A stretch of 38,710 bases of DNA, from NCBI GenBank assembly GCA_018335695.1, contig JAGXRV010000015.1:1-38710 (forward strand), written 5' to 3'. The position numbers and the translations under genes were made by a program. Shown here piece by piece: positions 25,213-33,087 of the stretch. The DNA comes from Clostridium sp. Its GTDB lineage: Bacteria; Bacillota; Dethiobacteria; Dethiobacterales; Dethiobacteraceae. The first letter of the stretch is position 1, and each line of letters starts with the position of its first letter. Below the pieces are notes generated by a model. That model did not search any database, was not told the origin of the DNA, and saw only the letters and a list, made by a program, of their open reading frames with translations.

Positions 25213-25560
25213 GTGACCAAAAATTATTCTGATAACTACTTGAGTCAGGAAGAAAAAATTTTGGGGATTTTAGCTCATTTTCTCGCACTTTTTACCAGCA
25301 TTTTCGGCCCGCTTATTATCTGGCTGATTAAAAAGGATCAATCGGAGTGGATTGATAAGCAAGCGAAGGAATCTTTGAATTTTCAAATCAGCATGGCAAT
25401 TTATCAGTTTGTCGCCGGAATATTGATGTTTATCCTGGTTGGCTTCGTCTTATCAATAGCACTGTGGATTTTTAATCTTGTATTCGTTGTTATTGCAACG
25501 CTAAAAGCACGTAATGGAGAAAATTATCGCTACCCGCTATGCATTCGACTCGTTAAATGA
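25213..25560 (+). CDS. DUF4870 (Tic20-like) small membrane protein
   Basis: This 115-residue protein begins with a hydrophilic stretch, then EEKILGILAHFLALFTSIFGPLIIWLIKK (first helix) and DKQAKESLNFQISMAIYQF (second region), and has about three membrane helices. The FQISMAIY and YRYPLCIRL motifs are those of the DUF4870 family; its role is unknown. The start is GTG at 25213, 8 bases after GGGAGG. Confidence 0.82.
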   Translation: MTKNYSDNYLSQEEKILGILAHFLALFTSIFGPLIIWLIKKDQSEWIDKQAKESLNFQISMAIYQFVAGILMFILVGFVLSIALWIFNLVFVVIATLKARNGENYRYPLCIRLVK

Positions 25561-25607
25561 GTCTTCTGCTTCCAAATGAATAGATAAAAAGAAAGGGATG
25601 ATCGGAA

Positions 25608-26339
25608 ATGTTAAAAAAGCTTTTATCATCACTGGGCGTGGGCGGAGCAAATATTGATTTTGTTTTGAGAAATGCTGCTATCCGTGCCGGTGAAGAGTCC
25701 GGTGGCGTCATCCGTGTTGCGCCGGGGTCGCTGAATCAGCGTGTGGAGAGCATAATATTTCGCCTGATAGCCCAGTCTCGTTTGGAAGATCGTTCTGTGA
25801 CAAGTGAAATTGAGCGCTGGAAAGTAGCTGAGAATTTTGAGATTGCTGCCGGAGGGCAACCGTTTGAGATTCCTATTAGTTACCGCATCCCAGCAAGAAG
25901 CCCAATTTCCACACCTTTTACCCGTCTCTCCCTAACGACTGCTTTGGACAGTGATGCGCTTATGGATCCAAGTGATGTGGATCGGATTACAGTTTTGCCG
26001 GAAGCTCGCGTGGAGTTGGTCATGAACGCTTTCCACCAGCTTGGCTTCCGTGAGAACAGCAGGGATTCAGGCCGATTTAACGGCCGCTGGCAGGAGTTTG
26101 AATATTTGCCGGCAGGCAGCAGAGCCCGTCATATTAAAGAGTTGGATGTAATTTATGACGTGCGTACTGACGGAATAATGCTGCTCGTTGAAGCAGAAAA
26201 GCGCTCACTTTTACTGGATATTTTGAATCTAGATGAGCTGGCAGAGCGGCGCATGAGAATTTTCCTGCCGAATCAGGTTCTCTCGAGCGTCGATTCAGTA
26301 GGTCGTGTGCTGGATAGAGAACTTATTTCGTCTCTGTAA
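25608..26339 (+). CDS. Spo0M-like sporulation-control protein
   Basis: This 243-residue protein matches the Spo0M family (arrestin-like fold): MLKKLLSSLGVGGANIDFVL at the start, IERWKVAENFEI, and the C-terminal part with FQEFEYLP-type and RHIKELDVIY segments. Bacillus Spo0M (about 258 residues) affects sporulation and cell-division control. Homologues also occur in non-sporulating bacteria, so this supports but does not prove a spore-former. The ATG has AGAAAGGGATGATCGG upstream. Confidence 0.88.
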   Translation: MLKKLLSSLGVGGANIDFVLRNAAIRAGEESGGVIRVAPGSLNQRVESIIFRLIAQSRLEDRSVTSEIERWKVAENFEIAAGGQPFEIPISYRIPARSPISTPFTRLSLTTALDSDALMDPSDVDRITVLPEARVELVMNAFHQLGFRENSRDSGRFNGRWQEFEYLPAGSRARHIKELDVIYDVRTDGIMLLVEAEKRSLLLDILNLDELAERRMRIFLPNQVLSSVDSVGRVLDRELISSL

Positions 26340-26399
26340 GCTATAAAGATATGGAGCTCTGCGAGCAAATCATTTGTTTGTTTGCCGGGGAGGAATACT

Positions 26400-27032
26400 A
26401 TGAAAACAAGTGAAATGTCTGCAGTAGTTTTGGCCGGCGGCAAAAGCTCCCGCATGGGTAAAAACAAAATGCTGCTGCCGCTGGGCGACAGCACTATCAT
26501 TGGCACGCTGCTTGCCACGTTGACCAAATTGTTTGGCGAATGCGTGCTTGTAACAGACCACCCGGAAGCTTACGGTGATTGGCGGGTTAAAATTACTGCC
26601 GACTTAATTTATGGCACTGAAAAAAATTCTTTGACCGGAATCCATGCCGGACTATCAGTTGCCTCTAATCCTTATAGTTTTGTGGTAGCCGGCGATATGC
26701 CTTTTGTTGAGCCGGAATTGTTATGTCGCCTTGCGGCGCTAAGCGGCAAGGATGATGTGATTATCCCGCAGCAGGGAGAGCATTTTCAGCCGCTCTGTGC
26801 TATCTATCATAAAAATTGTCTTCCACATATAGAAGAGCTTTTGGCCCGCCGTCACTATAAGATTCTCGATTTTTTTAATGCGGTGTCTGTGCGCCATGTT
26901 GACGCGGCGGAGTTATTGCCTTATGACAGGCAGCTCTGGTCATTTTTTAACGTTAATAACCCAGATGATTATCGCTTGGCTCAAGAATTTGTTGAGCAAT
27001 TTAAAGCCGAAAGGCTAAAAGGAATCTTGTGA
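26400..27032 (+). CDS. mobA: Molybdenum cofactor guanylyltransferase MobA-like
   Basis: MobA adds GMP to molybdopterin to form the bis-MGD cofactor of DMSO-reductase-family enzymes. The 210-residue protein has the nucleotide-binding LAGGKSSRMGKNK (11-23) and GDMPFV (D99 region), and ends with a FFNVNNPDDYRLA segment. The ATG at 26400 is 6 bases after GGGGAGGAA; an in-frame TTG at 26382 precedes that site. It fits with mobB and the Moco genes 2.8-7 kb downstream and the molybdoenzyme at the window end. Confidence 0.9.
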   Translation: MKTSEMSAVVLAGGKSSRMGKNKMLLPLGDSTIIGTLLATLTKLFGECVLVTDHPEAYGDWRVKITADLIYGTEKNSLTGIHAGLSVASNPYSFVVAGDMPFVEPELLCRLAALSGKDDVIIPQQGEHFQPLCAIYHKNCLPHIEELLARRHYKILDFFNAVSVRHVDAAELLPYDRQLWSFFNVNNPDDYRLAQEFVEQFKAERLKGIL

Positions 27033-27057
27033 AAGATTATTTTTTCAGGAGGTTGTT

Positions 27058-27759
27058 ATGTTTCCGTTTGCTAAGTTAGTGTTACTGACGTTAACTTCGT
27101 TACTTATCGGTGGTTGCGCAGCCGAGAAAGGCGGGACAGAACGGGTAATCAATCAGCAAAAAGAGATACAACTGCCCTCCCCAACGTATAAAGGACAGGA
27201 ATCGTTTGAAGCGGTGCTAGCGCGAAGATCTTCCGGACGCAACTTTAGTGACATGCCGCTCCCTTTGCATAAACTGGCGCAAATTCTCTGGGCCTCGCAG
27301 GGAATGGCTGTGCATGCGATAACAGGCGCTACTCGTACTGCACCATCAGCAGGCGCGACTTATCCGTTGGAGGTTTACGTAGTAGCCGGCAAGGTGAATG
27401 ATTTAGCCGCCGGAATTTATCGCTACAATCAGAAAAGGCATTCGCTGCTGCTTGTGAGCGCAGGCGAATATAGAGATCAGTTGGCTAATATCGCCCTAGG
27501 GCAAGATTTTATCGGTACGGCTGCGGCAAGCGTCGTTTTAGTTGCAGATTATGCCAGAACAACCGATCGATATGGTACGCGTGGACTTCGCTACGTGCAT
27601 ATGGAAGTAGGGCATACCACCCAAAATATTCATTTGCAGGCTGAGGCAATGCGGCTTGCAAGCGTAGCTGTCGGCGCATTTACTGACGAGAGGTTAAAAA
27701 CTTTGCTTAAAACAGAGTACGATCCGCTGATGATCGTGCCGCTGGGTTATTACAAATAA
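27058..27759 (+). CDS. Lipoprotein with a SagB/nitroreductase-type domain
   Basis: This 233-residue protein has a lipoprotein signal (lipobox IGGC, Cys20) followed by a nitroreductase-fold domain. FEAVLARRSSGRNFSDMPL (about 50-68), LAQILWASQGM, TRTAPSAGATYPLEVYVV and the C-terminal VPLGYYK are those of SagB/thiazoline-oxidase-like flavoproteins. SagB relatives are usually cytoplasmic, so a surface-anchored version is unusual but has been seen in anaerobes. No peptide-maturation genes are nearby, so a function in thiazole formation is not implied. GGAGG lies 5 bases before the ATG, and mobA is 25 bases upstream, suggesting one transcript. Confidence 0.8.
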   Translation: MFPFAKLVLLTLTSLLIGGCAAEKGGTERVINQQKEIQLPSPTYKGQESFEAVLARRSSGRNFSDMPLPLHKLAQILWASQGMAVHAITGATRTAPSAGATYPLEVYVVAGKVNDLAAGIYRYNQKRHSLLLVSAGEYRDQLANIALGQDFIGTAAASVVLVADYARTTDRYGTRGLRYVHMEVGHTTQNIHLQAEAMRLASVAVGAFTDERLKTLLKTEYDPLMIVPLGYYK

Positions 27760-27773
27760 CAGTCACAACAGTC

Positions 27774-27806
27774 CCCTCTCCCTCTGGGAGAGGGTTAGGG
27801 TGAGGG
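27774..27806. repeat. Copy of the CCCTCTCCC/GGGAGAGGG palindromic repeat
   Basis: A perfect 9-bp stem with a 3-base loop (27774-27794) followed by TTAGGGTGAGGG, the same family as at 274-410. It lies between the lipoprotein gene and the next promoter. Confidence 0.85.
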
Positions 27807-27857
27807 AATAGCGAAGGATTAGCAAAAGCTAATCTACACAATTGCGGAAAAAGTTTC

Positions 27858-27886
27858 TTGACAGCAGGAGAGCTTGGCTATATACT
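27858..27886 (+). promoter_or_regulatory. Strong SigA promoter of the DUF2325 gene
   Basis: A perfect TTGACA (27858-27863), exactly 17 bases, then TATACT (27881-27886). It is the closest match to consensus that I see in the window. Confidence 0.82.
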
Positions 27887-27893
27887 CTAAACA

Positions 27894-27908
27894 TGAGAAT
27901 GATTTTCA
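27894..27908. promoter_or_regulatory. Fur box over the transcription start of the DUF2325 gene
   Basis: TGAGAATGATTTTCA matches the 7-1-7 Fur consensus TGATAATNATTATCA at 12 of 14 defined positions. It lies 8 bases after the -10, over the start site, where bound Fur would block transcription when iron is plentiful. Related metalloregulators (PerR, Zur) bind similar sequences. Confidence 0.65.
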
Positions 27909-27933
27909 ATGTCATTTGTTTGGAGTGAATAGT

Positions 27934-28212
27934 ATGACTGTTTTATTGGTCGGCGCTGACAAGCTTGGCAACATGCCTAAAGAGTTAGAAGACCACGGCG
28001 CCAGTGAAATTATCCATTGGTCGGGACGTAAAGAAAAAAACAAGGATATTCCGCGCAATGTAGATATGATTCTTGTTGTACATGATTTTGTCAGCCATGC
28101 GTTGATGGATAGTGTCAAAGGACAGGCAAAGCGCCGTCGCCTGCCGATTGTTTTTGCCAAAAGAGGAGTGGCTGGGCTGAAGCAGGTACTAAAAAACGAA
28201 AATAAGAGATGA
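27934..28212 (+). CDS. DUF2325 family protein
   Basis: This 92-residue protein reads MTVLLVGADKLGNMPKELED, then IIHWSGRKEK, a VDMILVVHDFVSHALMD segment, and IVFAKRGVAGL. The fold looks like a small Rossmann-type unit with alternating strands and helices, as in DUF2325 proteins. The function is unknown. The Fur box and strong promoter directly upstream suggest a role under iron limitation. The ATG at 27934 follows TTGGAGTG; upstream in-frame codons lie in the promoter and operator and are not coding. Confidence 0.82.
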   Translation: MTVLLVGADKLGNMPKELEDHGASEIIHWSGRKEKNKDIPRNVDMILVVHDFVSHALMDSVKGQAKRRRLPIVFAKRGVAGLKQVLKNENKR

Positions 28213-28279
28213 TGCGGCCTTGACTAATTTTTAGCTCAAAACAAGTGCTTTTCTGCAGATACTTACTTAAATTTTGCAT

Positions 28280-28317
28280 GACAGACTCCATGCTGCTTTC
28301 TTGGTATGGAGTCTGTC
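28280..28317. other. Perfect 12-bp hairpin without a T run
   Basis: GACAGACTCCAT (28280-28291) and ATGGAGTCTGTC (28306-28317) pair perfectly around a 14-base loop. The sequence after it (GTTATCATTGATAA) lacks the T run of a terminator but forms a second small palindrome (TTATC-ATT-GATAA). It lies between the DUF2325 gene and the methyltransferase promoter; it may stabilise or end the upstream transcript. Confidence 0.7.
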
Positions 28318-28364
28318 GTTATCATTGATAAAAGAAAAGCTAATAGTGCAATCAGTACGTTTGT

Positions 28365-28394
28365 TTGGCAAGAATTATCCAAGTATGTTAAAAT
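28365..28394 (+). promoter_or_regulatory. Promoter of the methyltransferase gene
   Basis: TTGGCA (28365-28370), 18 bases, then an extended -10 TGTTAAAAT (28386-28394). Confidence 0.62.
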
Positions 28395-28432
28395 AAGTGC
28401 AAGTCCAGATGCGGGTATTTAAGGAGGTTATA

Positions 28433-29164
28433 ATGTTTTATCACAGATTGGCAGCCTATTATGATTTAATCTTCCCTCCGGAGCAAAATAAAACCGCTTT
28501 TCTGCACAGAGAGTTTGCGGCTGTGGGCACCAAACGGATTCTTGACCTAGCCTGTGGTACCGGCACGTACACAATCGAGCTGACACGTCTCGGATACGAG
28601 GCTTGGGGTACGGATCTTGAGCCGGCTTTGATTGAACTTGCTAAAATAAAGGCAGCCGATGATTTGCCGGCGGCCAGATTTACTGTGGGCGACATGCGGG
28701 AGCCTGAAGTGCTGGGACTGATGTTTGACGGCCTTTTTTGTATCGGTAACTCGCTTGCTCACTTAATCGAGATAAACGATTTAAAAGTGGCGCTCGCGGC
28801 CATGCGTAGGGTACTGAATTCTCCCGGCAGAGCCGTATTGCAAATCGTAAATTTTGACAGAATCCTGTCTCTGGGGGAGACAGAGTTGCCGTTGATTGAG
28901 CGGGAAGGCTTGACTTTTGCGCGCATCTACCGCCCTAGCGGAGAGGAGCGTCTGCAGTTTGACTCAGTTTTGGCAGTGACTGGGGTGGACAAGGGTGCAG
29001 GTCGTTTTGAAAACAGTGTCACACTGCGGCCAATCCGGCGGACCGAACTGGAGAGATTGCTCTTAGAAGCTGGATTTACGGGTGTGAGGGTATACGGGGA
29101 TTTCAAGTACGGAAAATTTAACGAGGCTAATTCTCAGGCAACGGTAGCAGTAGCAGAGTGCTGA
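28433..29164 (+). CDS. Class I SAM-dependent methyltransferase
   Basis: This 243-residue protein has motif I RILDLACGTGTYTIEL (about 36-51), an acidic motif II (GTDLEPALIE) and a GDMRE segment, the standard SAM-binding Rossmann fold. A C-terminal strand region (about 180-240) could bind the substrate. Nothing indicates whether the target is a small molecule, RNA or protein. The ATG at 28433 is 5 bases after AAGGAGG and fits the promoter at 28365. mobB follows 70 bases later. Confidence 0.85.
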   Translation: MFYHRLAAYYDLIFPPEQNKTAFLHREFAAVGTKRILDLACGTGTYTIELTRLGYEAWGTDLEPALIELAKIKAADDLPAARFTVGDMREPEVLGLMFDGLFCIGNSLAHLIEINDLKVALAAMRRVLNSPGRAVLQIVNFDRILSLGETELPLIEREGLTFARIYRPSGEERLQFDSVLAVTGVDKGAGRFENSVTLRPIRRTELERLLLEAGFTGVRVYGDFKYGKFNEANSQATVAVAEC

Positions 29165-29234
29165 AAAATGTTAATAGAAATCAAGGATTGTCGTTTGAGG
29201 CAAGTGTTTAATAATTTTAGTCTGGAGGGTTATA

Positions 29235-29726
29235 ATGAGTATTCCTATTGTTTCTGTGGTTGGAAAGTCGGACAGCGGCAAAACAACGCTGATCTGCGGC
29301 CTGCTTCCTGAGTTGAAGCAGCGAGGCTACCGGGTGGCGACAATTAAGCATGACGTCCATGGTTTTGAAATTGACAAGCCGGGCAAGGACACTTGGAAAC
29401 ATAGTCAAGCAGGCGCAGACATTGTGATTATTTCTTCGCCTGCAAAAGTTGCTTTATTAGAAAAGGTAAGCGAAGAACTGACACTGGATGAGGTAATGGC
29501 TAAGATATCCAATGTCGATATCATCATTTCGGAGGGTTACAAAAGAAATAACAAGCCTAAAATTGAAGTCTTTCGCTCTACAGTTCACGAAGAGCCGCTT
29601 TGCACCGGCGAGGATAACTTAATTGCCTTTGTGAGTGATATCGTCTTGGATTTGGGGGTGCCTGTTTTCTCCTTAAATGACTATGCCGGGATAGCCGCTT
29701 TGATTGAGCGCCGCTTCTTATTGTAA
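29235..29726 (+). CDS. mobB: Molybdopterin-guanine dinucleotide biosynthesis adaptor MobB
   Basis: MobB (163 residues) is a GTP-binding P-loop protein that assists MobA. Walker A GKSDSGKT is at 10-17, with VATIKHDVHGFEID and the VDIIISEGYKRNNKPKIEVFR segment, both typical. GGAGGG lies just before the ATG. It stands just upstream of the Moco riboswitch and the Moco/Tat operon but has a separate promoter region between. Confidence 0.93.
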   Translation: MSIPIVSVVGKSDSGKTTLICGLLPELKQRGYRVATIKHDVHGFEIDKPGKDTWKHSQAGADIVIISSPAKVALLEKVSEELTLDEVMAKISNVDIIISEGYKRNNKPKIEVFRSTVHEEPLCTGEDNLIAFVSDIVLDLGVPVFSLNDYAGIAALIERRFLL

Positions 29727-29754
29727 ACGAGCCGCAGCTTCGCAAGCCACATTT

Positions 29755-29784
29755 TTGATTATAGGTATTAGCAAAGCATATACT
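29755..29784 (+). promoter_or_regulatory. Candidate promoter of the Moco/Tat operon
   Basis: TTGATT (29755-29760), 18 bases, TATACT (29779-29784). The transcript would begin about 70 bases before the riboswitch. Confidence 0.5.
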
Positions 29785-29859
29785 CATCCGTCTCATGTGA
29801 TGCAGGATAAGCTGCGCGGCTAGAGAATAAAATAACAAAAGGAAATACGCCTGTTAACT

Positions 29860-29969
29860 TTCTCCGAGCCTGTTTGCCTAAAGGTTAGCCTATGGCATGC
29901 AGGCCCTGGGTCAACAGACCCGCGGGGCGCCGGATGGAAACGTCTGCGCCTCCTCGACGGAAAGGAGAG
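29860..29969 (+). promoter_or_regulatory. Molybdenum cofactor (Moco) riboswitch
   Basis: The conserved core of the Moco RNA motif is visible: TCTCCGAGCC at the 5' side, a central hairpin GGGTC-AACA-GACCC (29908-29921), GGCGC...CGGATGGAAACGTCTG...GCGCC (29926-29950) with its GAAA loop, and CTCGACGGAAAGGAGA at the 3' end. TCTCC (29861-29865) pairs with GGAGA (29964-29968) as the closing stem P1. It sits just before tatC, moaA and moeA, the expected context, and is followed by a terminator, so binding probably controls read-through. The tungsten-linked variants described in the literature lack stem P3; the extra hairpin here may be P3, pointing to molybdenum, but this needs a proper fold. Confidence 0.85.
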
Positions 29970-29991
29970 TGTAGCCGTTTTCTGTGCATAC

Positions 29992-30016
29992 ATCTGCCTT
30001 TTCGGGCAGATTTTTT
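29992..30016 (+). terminator. Riboswitch expression-platform terminator
   Basis: ATCTGCC (29992-29998) and GGCAGAT (30005-30011) form a 7-bp stem with a 6-base loop, followed by a T run to 30016. It lies between the aptamer and the tatC start, so it probably is the genetic switch. Confidence 0.85.
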
Positions 30017-30043
30017 GTTGATTTTTGACAGGGAGGGTCTTTT

Positions 30044-30778
30044 TTGACAAAAGATACGCACGAGGGTAAGGTAATGTCTCTGATGGACCATTTGGAGGAT
30101 TTGCGTAAGCGTCTGATTATCTGCGGCATTGCTGTATTACTGGCTGCTATGCTTTCTTATCTGTATGTCGATCAAATTCGGATTTTACTTACCCGTCCGG
30201 TAGGCGATTTAGTTTACCTTAGCTTAATGGAGGCAATCACGACCAATATCAGACTTGCTTTCATCTCCGGATTTTTTCTTTCACTCCCGGTAATTTTTCA
30301 TCAGATTTGGTGCTTTGTCCTGCCGGGTCTATATCGGCATGAACGGCGGGCAGTCTTTTTGATTTCTGTTTTATCTTTAGTTTTCTTTGCCATGGGTGTC
30401 ACGTTTGCCTATTTAGTAGTCTTGCCGTTTACAGTACGTTTTCTTTTGGGTTTTGCTGATTACCAGTTGCAACCTATGATTACTTTTAACAGTTATATTT
30501 CTTACAGCCTAGGGCTTCTGATAGGTTTTGGCTTAGTTTTTGAAATGCCGGTTGCCGTGCTTATTCTCTCGAAGCTAGGTATTGTATCCGCAGAATTTTT
30601 GGCAAAAAACAGGATGTACGCGATGATTATTATTTTTATTCTTGCCGCTATCTTTACTCCGCCGGATGTGATATCACAGCTTCTGATGGGAATTCCCATG
30701 ATGGTACTCTATGAGCTATCCATTTTAATGGCGAGATTTGTGCGCCCTCGGGTAAAGGAGATTATTCCCGAGCATTAG
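30044..30778 (+). CDS. tatC: Twin-arginine translocase subunit TatC
   Basis: TatC is the receptor for twin-arginine signal peptides. This 244-residue protein has MSLMDHLEDLRKRL at its cytoplasmic N-terminus, six predicted membrane helices, PVIFHQIWCFVLPGLYRHER after the first pair, and the GLVFEMPVAVLIL segment with the conserved Glu, then LAAIFTPPDVISQ. The start is TTG at 30044, 6 bases after GGGAGGG. It is the first gene behind the Moco riboswitch, so cofactor supply may set Tat levels. Confidence 0.95.
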   Translation: MTKDTHEGKVMSLMDHLEDLRKRLIICGIAVLLAAMLSYLYVDQIRILLTRPVGDLVYLSLMEAITTNIRLAFISGFFLSLPVIFHQIWCFVLPGLYRHERRAVFLISVLSLVFFAMGVTFAYLVVLPFTVRFLLGFADYQLQPMITFNSYISYSLGLLIGFGLVFEMPVAVLILSKLGIVSAEFLAKNRMYAMIIIFILAAIFTPPDVISQLLMGIPMMVLYELSILMARFVRPRVKEIIPEH

Positions 30779-30817
30779 GTTTTGTGCAAAGAGGTCTGCA
30801 AACAGGGAGGTGAAAAG

Positions 30818-31012
30818 ATGCTTGGAAGAATCGGCACCCCGGAATTACTGGTGATTTTGGGTTTGGTTCTGGTGCTCTTTGGTCCGAAAAAACTTCCGGA
30901 AATTGGTCGTTCATTTGGAAAGGGATTAAAAGAATTTAGACAAGCCACTAAAGAAATTAAAGAAAGTGTTGATCTTGGGGATGAGGATACAGCGGGTACA
31001 AAAGAAGCTTAA
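30818..31012 (+). CDS. tatA: Twin-arginine translocase subunit TatA
   Basis: TatA (64 residues) forms the pore. It has one N-terminal helix (GTPELLVILGLVLVLFG), the hinge [20 protein letters not shown] and a charged tail. The ATG at 30818 lies 7 bases after AGGGAGG; in-frame codons upstream (from 30782) are before that site. It is nearly identical in layout to the third copy at 34611. Confidence 0.93.
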   Translation: MLGRIGTPELLVILGLVLVLFGPKKLPEIGRSFGKGLKEFRQATKEIKESVDLGDEDTAGTKEA

Positions 31013-31032
31013 GTGTTATTGGGGGTGGCGGT

Positions 31033-32022
31033 GTGGCTAGTTTAACGGACAAGTTCGGCAGACAAATCAGTTATCTTCGCATTTCCGTGATTGATCGCTG
31101 TAACTTGAACTGTTTTTACTGTATGCCTGCGGCAAACGGCTGCAGTCGCATCAAGGGTAATGAGCTGGATTTGGATGAAATTGTTCGCATTGTCCGTGCG
31201 GCTGCCGTTTGCGGAATCAGCAAAATTCGACTCACAGGCGGAGAACCTCTGCTTCGATCTGACCTTGTTTCGCTGGTGAAAAACATCTCCGCTATTCCCG
31301 GTATCACCGACATCTCCCTCACTACAAACGGTCTGCTGTTGCCACAATTAGCCCGTCCTTTGGCGGCAGCAGGTTTAAATAGGGTCAATATCAGCCTAGA
31401 TTCACTGCAAAGCGAAGTGTTCCGCCGCATTACCAGGGGCGGCGCACTGGAAGATACGATTGCCGGTTTGCAGGCTGCATATCAGGCGGGGTTGACGCCT
31501 GTAAAAATTAATGTGGTGCTGCTTAAAGGAATAAATGACGGCGAAGTTGCCGATTTTGCAAGGCTTACATTGGAGCGGGAGATTCATGTGCGCTTCATTG
31601 AGTTTATGCCGATTACCGGAGACAGCCATAACTGGAAAAAACATTATCTACCAATAGATTTTGCGATGGAACAGTGCGCAGAAGTAGCCCCGCTGCTCGA
31701 AGCTGAGTTTCCTGAAAACGGCGGTCCTGCCCGCTATTACCGTTTTAAAGAGGGAAGAGGCAGGCTTGGTTTTATCTCTCCTTTGAGCCGGCATTTTTGC
31801 AGTCAGTGCAACCGCTTGCGGGTAACAGCCGAAGGCAAGCTGCTCTCCTGCTTATTTAGCCAAGAAGAGATCGATCTGCGCCCGCTGCTTGCTCAAGAGG
31901 GCGAAGTGATACGTGCTTTTTCTCGTGCGTTGATTGCCAAACCGGATCCTACCGGCCTTGATTCAGACCCGCTGGTGCGTTGTCAGCCAAATTCTTTTGG
32001 CATGGTCTCTATAGGAGGATAG
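31033..32022 (+). CDS. moaA: GTP 3',8-cyclase MoaA
   Basis: MoaA is the radical-SAM enzyme that starts molybdopterin synthesis from GTP. The 329-residue protein has the N-terminal cluster C23-x3-C27-x2-C30 (DRCNLNCFYCMP), the C-terminal cluster C256-x2-C259-x13-C273 that binds GTP, RLTGGEPL, and the C-terminal GG tail (SIGG) needed for activity. The start is GTG at 31033. MoaC, its usual partner, is not in the window, so it must be encoded elsewhere. Confidence 0.95.
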   Translation: MASLTDKFGRQISYLRISVIDRCNLNCFYCMPAANGCSRIKGNELDLDEIVRIVRAAAVCGISKIRLTGGEPLLRSDLVSLVKNISAIPGITDISLTTNGLLLPQLARPLAAAGLNRVNISLDSLQSEVFRRITRGGALEDTIAGLQAAYQAGLTPVKINVVLLKGINDGEVADFARLTLEREIHVRFIEFMPITGDSHNWKKHYLPIDFAMEQCAEVAPLLEAEFPENGGPARYYRFKEGRGRLGFISPLSRHFCSQCNRLRVTAEGKLLSCLFSQEEIDLRPLLAQEGEVIRAFSRALIAKPDPTGLDSDPLVRCQPNSFGMVSIGG

Positions 32023-32054
32023 AACTAAGTATATTTTCGGAAGGAGTATGCAGC

Positions 32055-33077
32055 TTGCGTGAAGTGCCGATCGAAAAGGCAGTAGGAATGGTTTTGGCTC
32101 ACGATCTGACAAAAATTGTGCCGGGAGAATTTAAAGGTAGCTTGTTTAAAAAAGGGCATATTATCAAAAAGCATGATTTGCCTGAGCTGTTAAGTATTGG
32201 TAAACGACATATCTACATCTTGGATTTAAAGGAAGGCCAGCTTCACGAAGATGACGCCGCACTTCGCCTTGCGGCTGCGCTCTGCGGTCAAGGCATAACA
32301 ATGGGCAAACCATCTGAAGGAAGAGTCAATCTGAACGCTGCGGCAGACGGAGTCTTCCGCTTAAAGAAAGATGTGCTTTTCCGGATAAATAGCTTGGACG
32401 ATTTGGCGGTGGCTACAATCCATAGTTATATGCCGGTTGCAAATGGGGCTCAGGTAGCAGGCGTTCGCGCAGTGCCATTAGTTGTTGACGAGTATATAAT
32501 CAGCCAAGTTGAAAGATTGGCAAGTTTGTCTGCCCCGGTGATGGAGGTTGCCGCATACAGAGAATTGACTGTTGGAGTGGTCACTACAGGCAGCGAGGTT
32601 TATCATCGAAGGATTACAGACAGATTCACTCCGGTGGTGCGTGAAAAAATAGCGCGCTTTCCGTCAGTGCTGCTTGGGCATCGCGTTGTAAACGATGACA
32701 AGGAGATGATTAAGGCAGCAATTCTTGAGCTTGTCGCTTTAGGTTCGCAATTAATTATCGTAACAGGCGGAATGTCTGTTGATCCCGATGATCGCACACC
32801 GGCTGCTATTCGTGACAGCGGGGCTGAGATTGTGACTTATGGCACGCCGGTGCTTCCCGGTTCGATGTTAATGCTTGCCTATCTAGGCCATGTCCCCGTG
32901 TTGGGGCTGCCTGGTTGTGCCATGTATAACAGTACCACCGTTTTTGATCTGATTTTGCCTCGGCTTTTTACAGGCGAGAGGCTGAAAAAAGAGCATTTCG
33001 TTGAAATGGCGGTTGGTGGTCTTTGCGCCAATTGCGAACTTTGCCGCTTTCCGCATTGTCACTTTGGTAAACACTGA
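32055..33077 (+). CDS. Molybdopterin-binding (MoeA/MogA-fold) protein with a Cys/His-rich tail
   Basis: This 340-residue protein has a MogA/MoeA-type molybdopterin-binding domain in its C-terminal half: VGVVTTGSEVYHRRITD (about 173-189), LIIVTGGMSVDPDDRTPAAI (233-252) and GLPGCAMY (284-291). The N-terminal half resembles other molybdopterin-binding proteins but lacks the full MoeA domain set. The tail GGLCANCELCRFPHCHFGKH holds C324, C327, C330, C335, H336 and H340, a likely metal site. The start is TTG at 32055, 8 bases after AAGGAG. It sits between moaA and moeA, so it most likely acts in cofactor maturation, such as metal insertion or handover. Confidence 0.8.
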   Translation: MREVPIEKAVGMVLAHDLTKIVPGEFKGSLFKKGHIIKKHDLPELLSIGKRHIYILDLKEGQLHEDDAALRLAAALCGQGITMGKPSEGRVNLNAAADGVFRLKKDVLFRINSLDDLAVATIHSYMPVANGAQVAGVRAVPLVVDEYIISQVERLASLSAPVMEVAAYRELTVGVVTTGSEVYHRRITDRFTPVVREKIARFPSVLLGHRVVNDDKEMIKAAILELVALGSQLIIVTGGMSVDPDDRTPAAIRDSGAEIVTYGTPVLPGSMLMLAYLGHVPVLGLPGCAMYNSTTVFDLILPRLFTGERLKKEHFVEMAVGGLCANCELCRFPHCHFGKH

Positions 33078-33087
33078 AAGGACTGTC

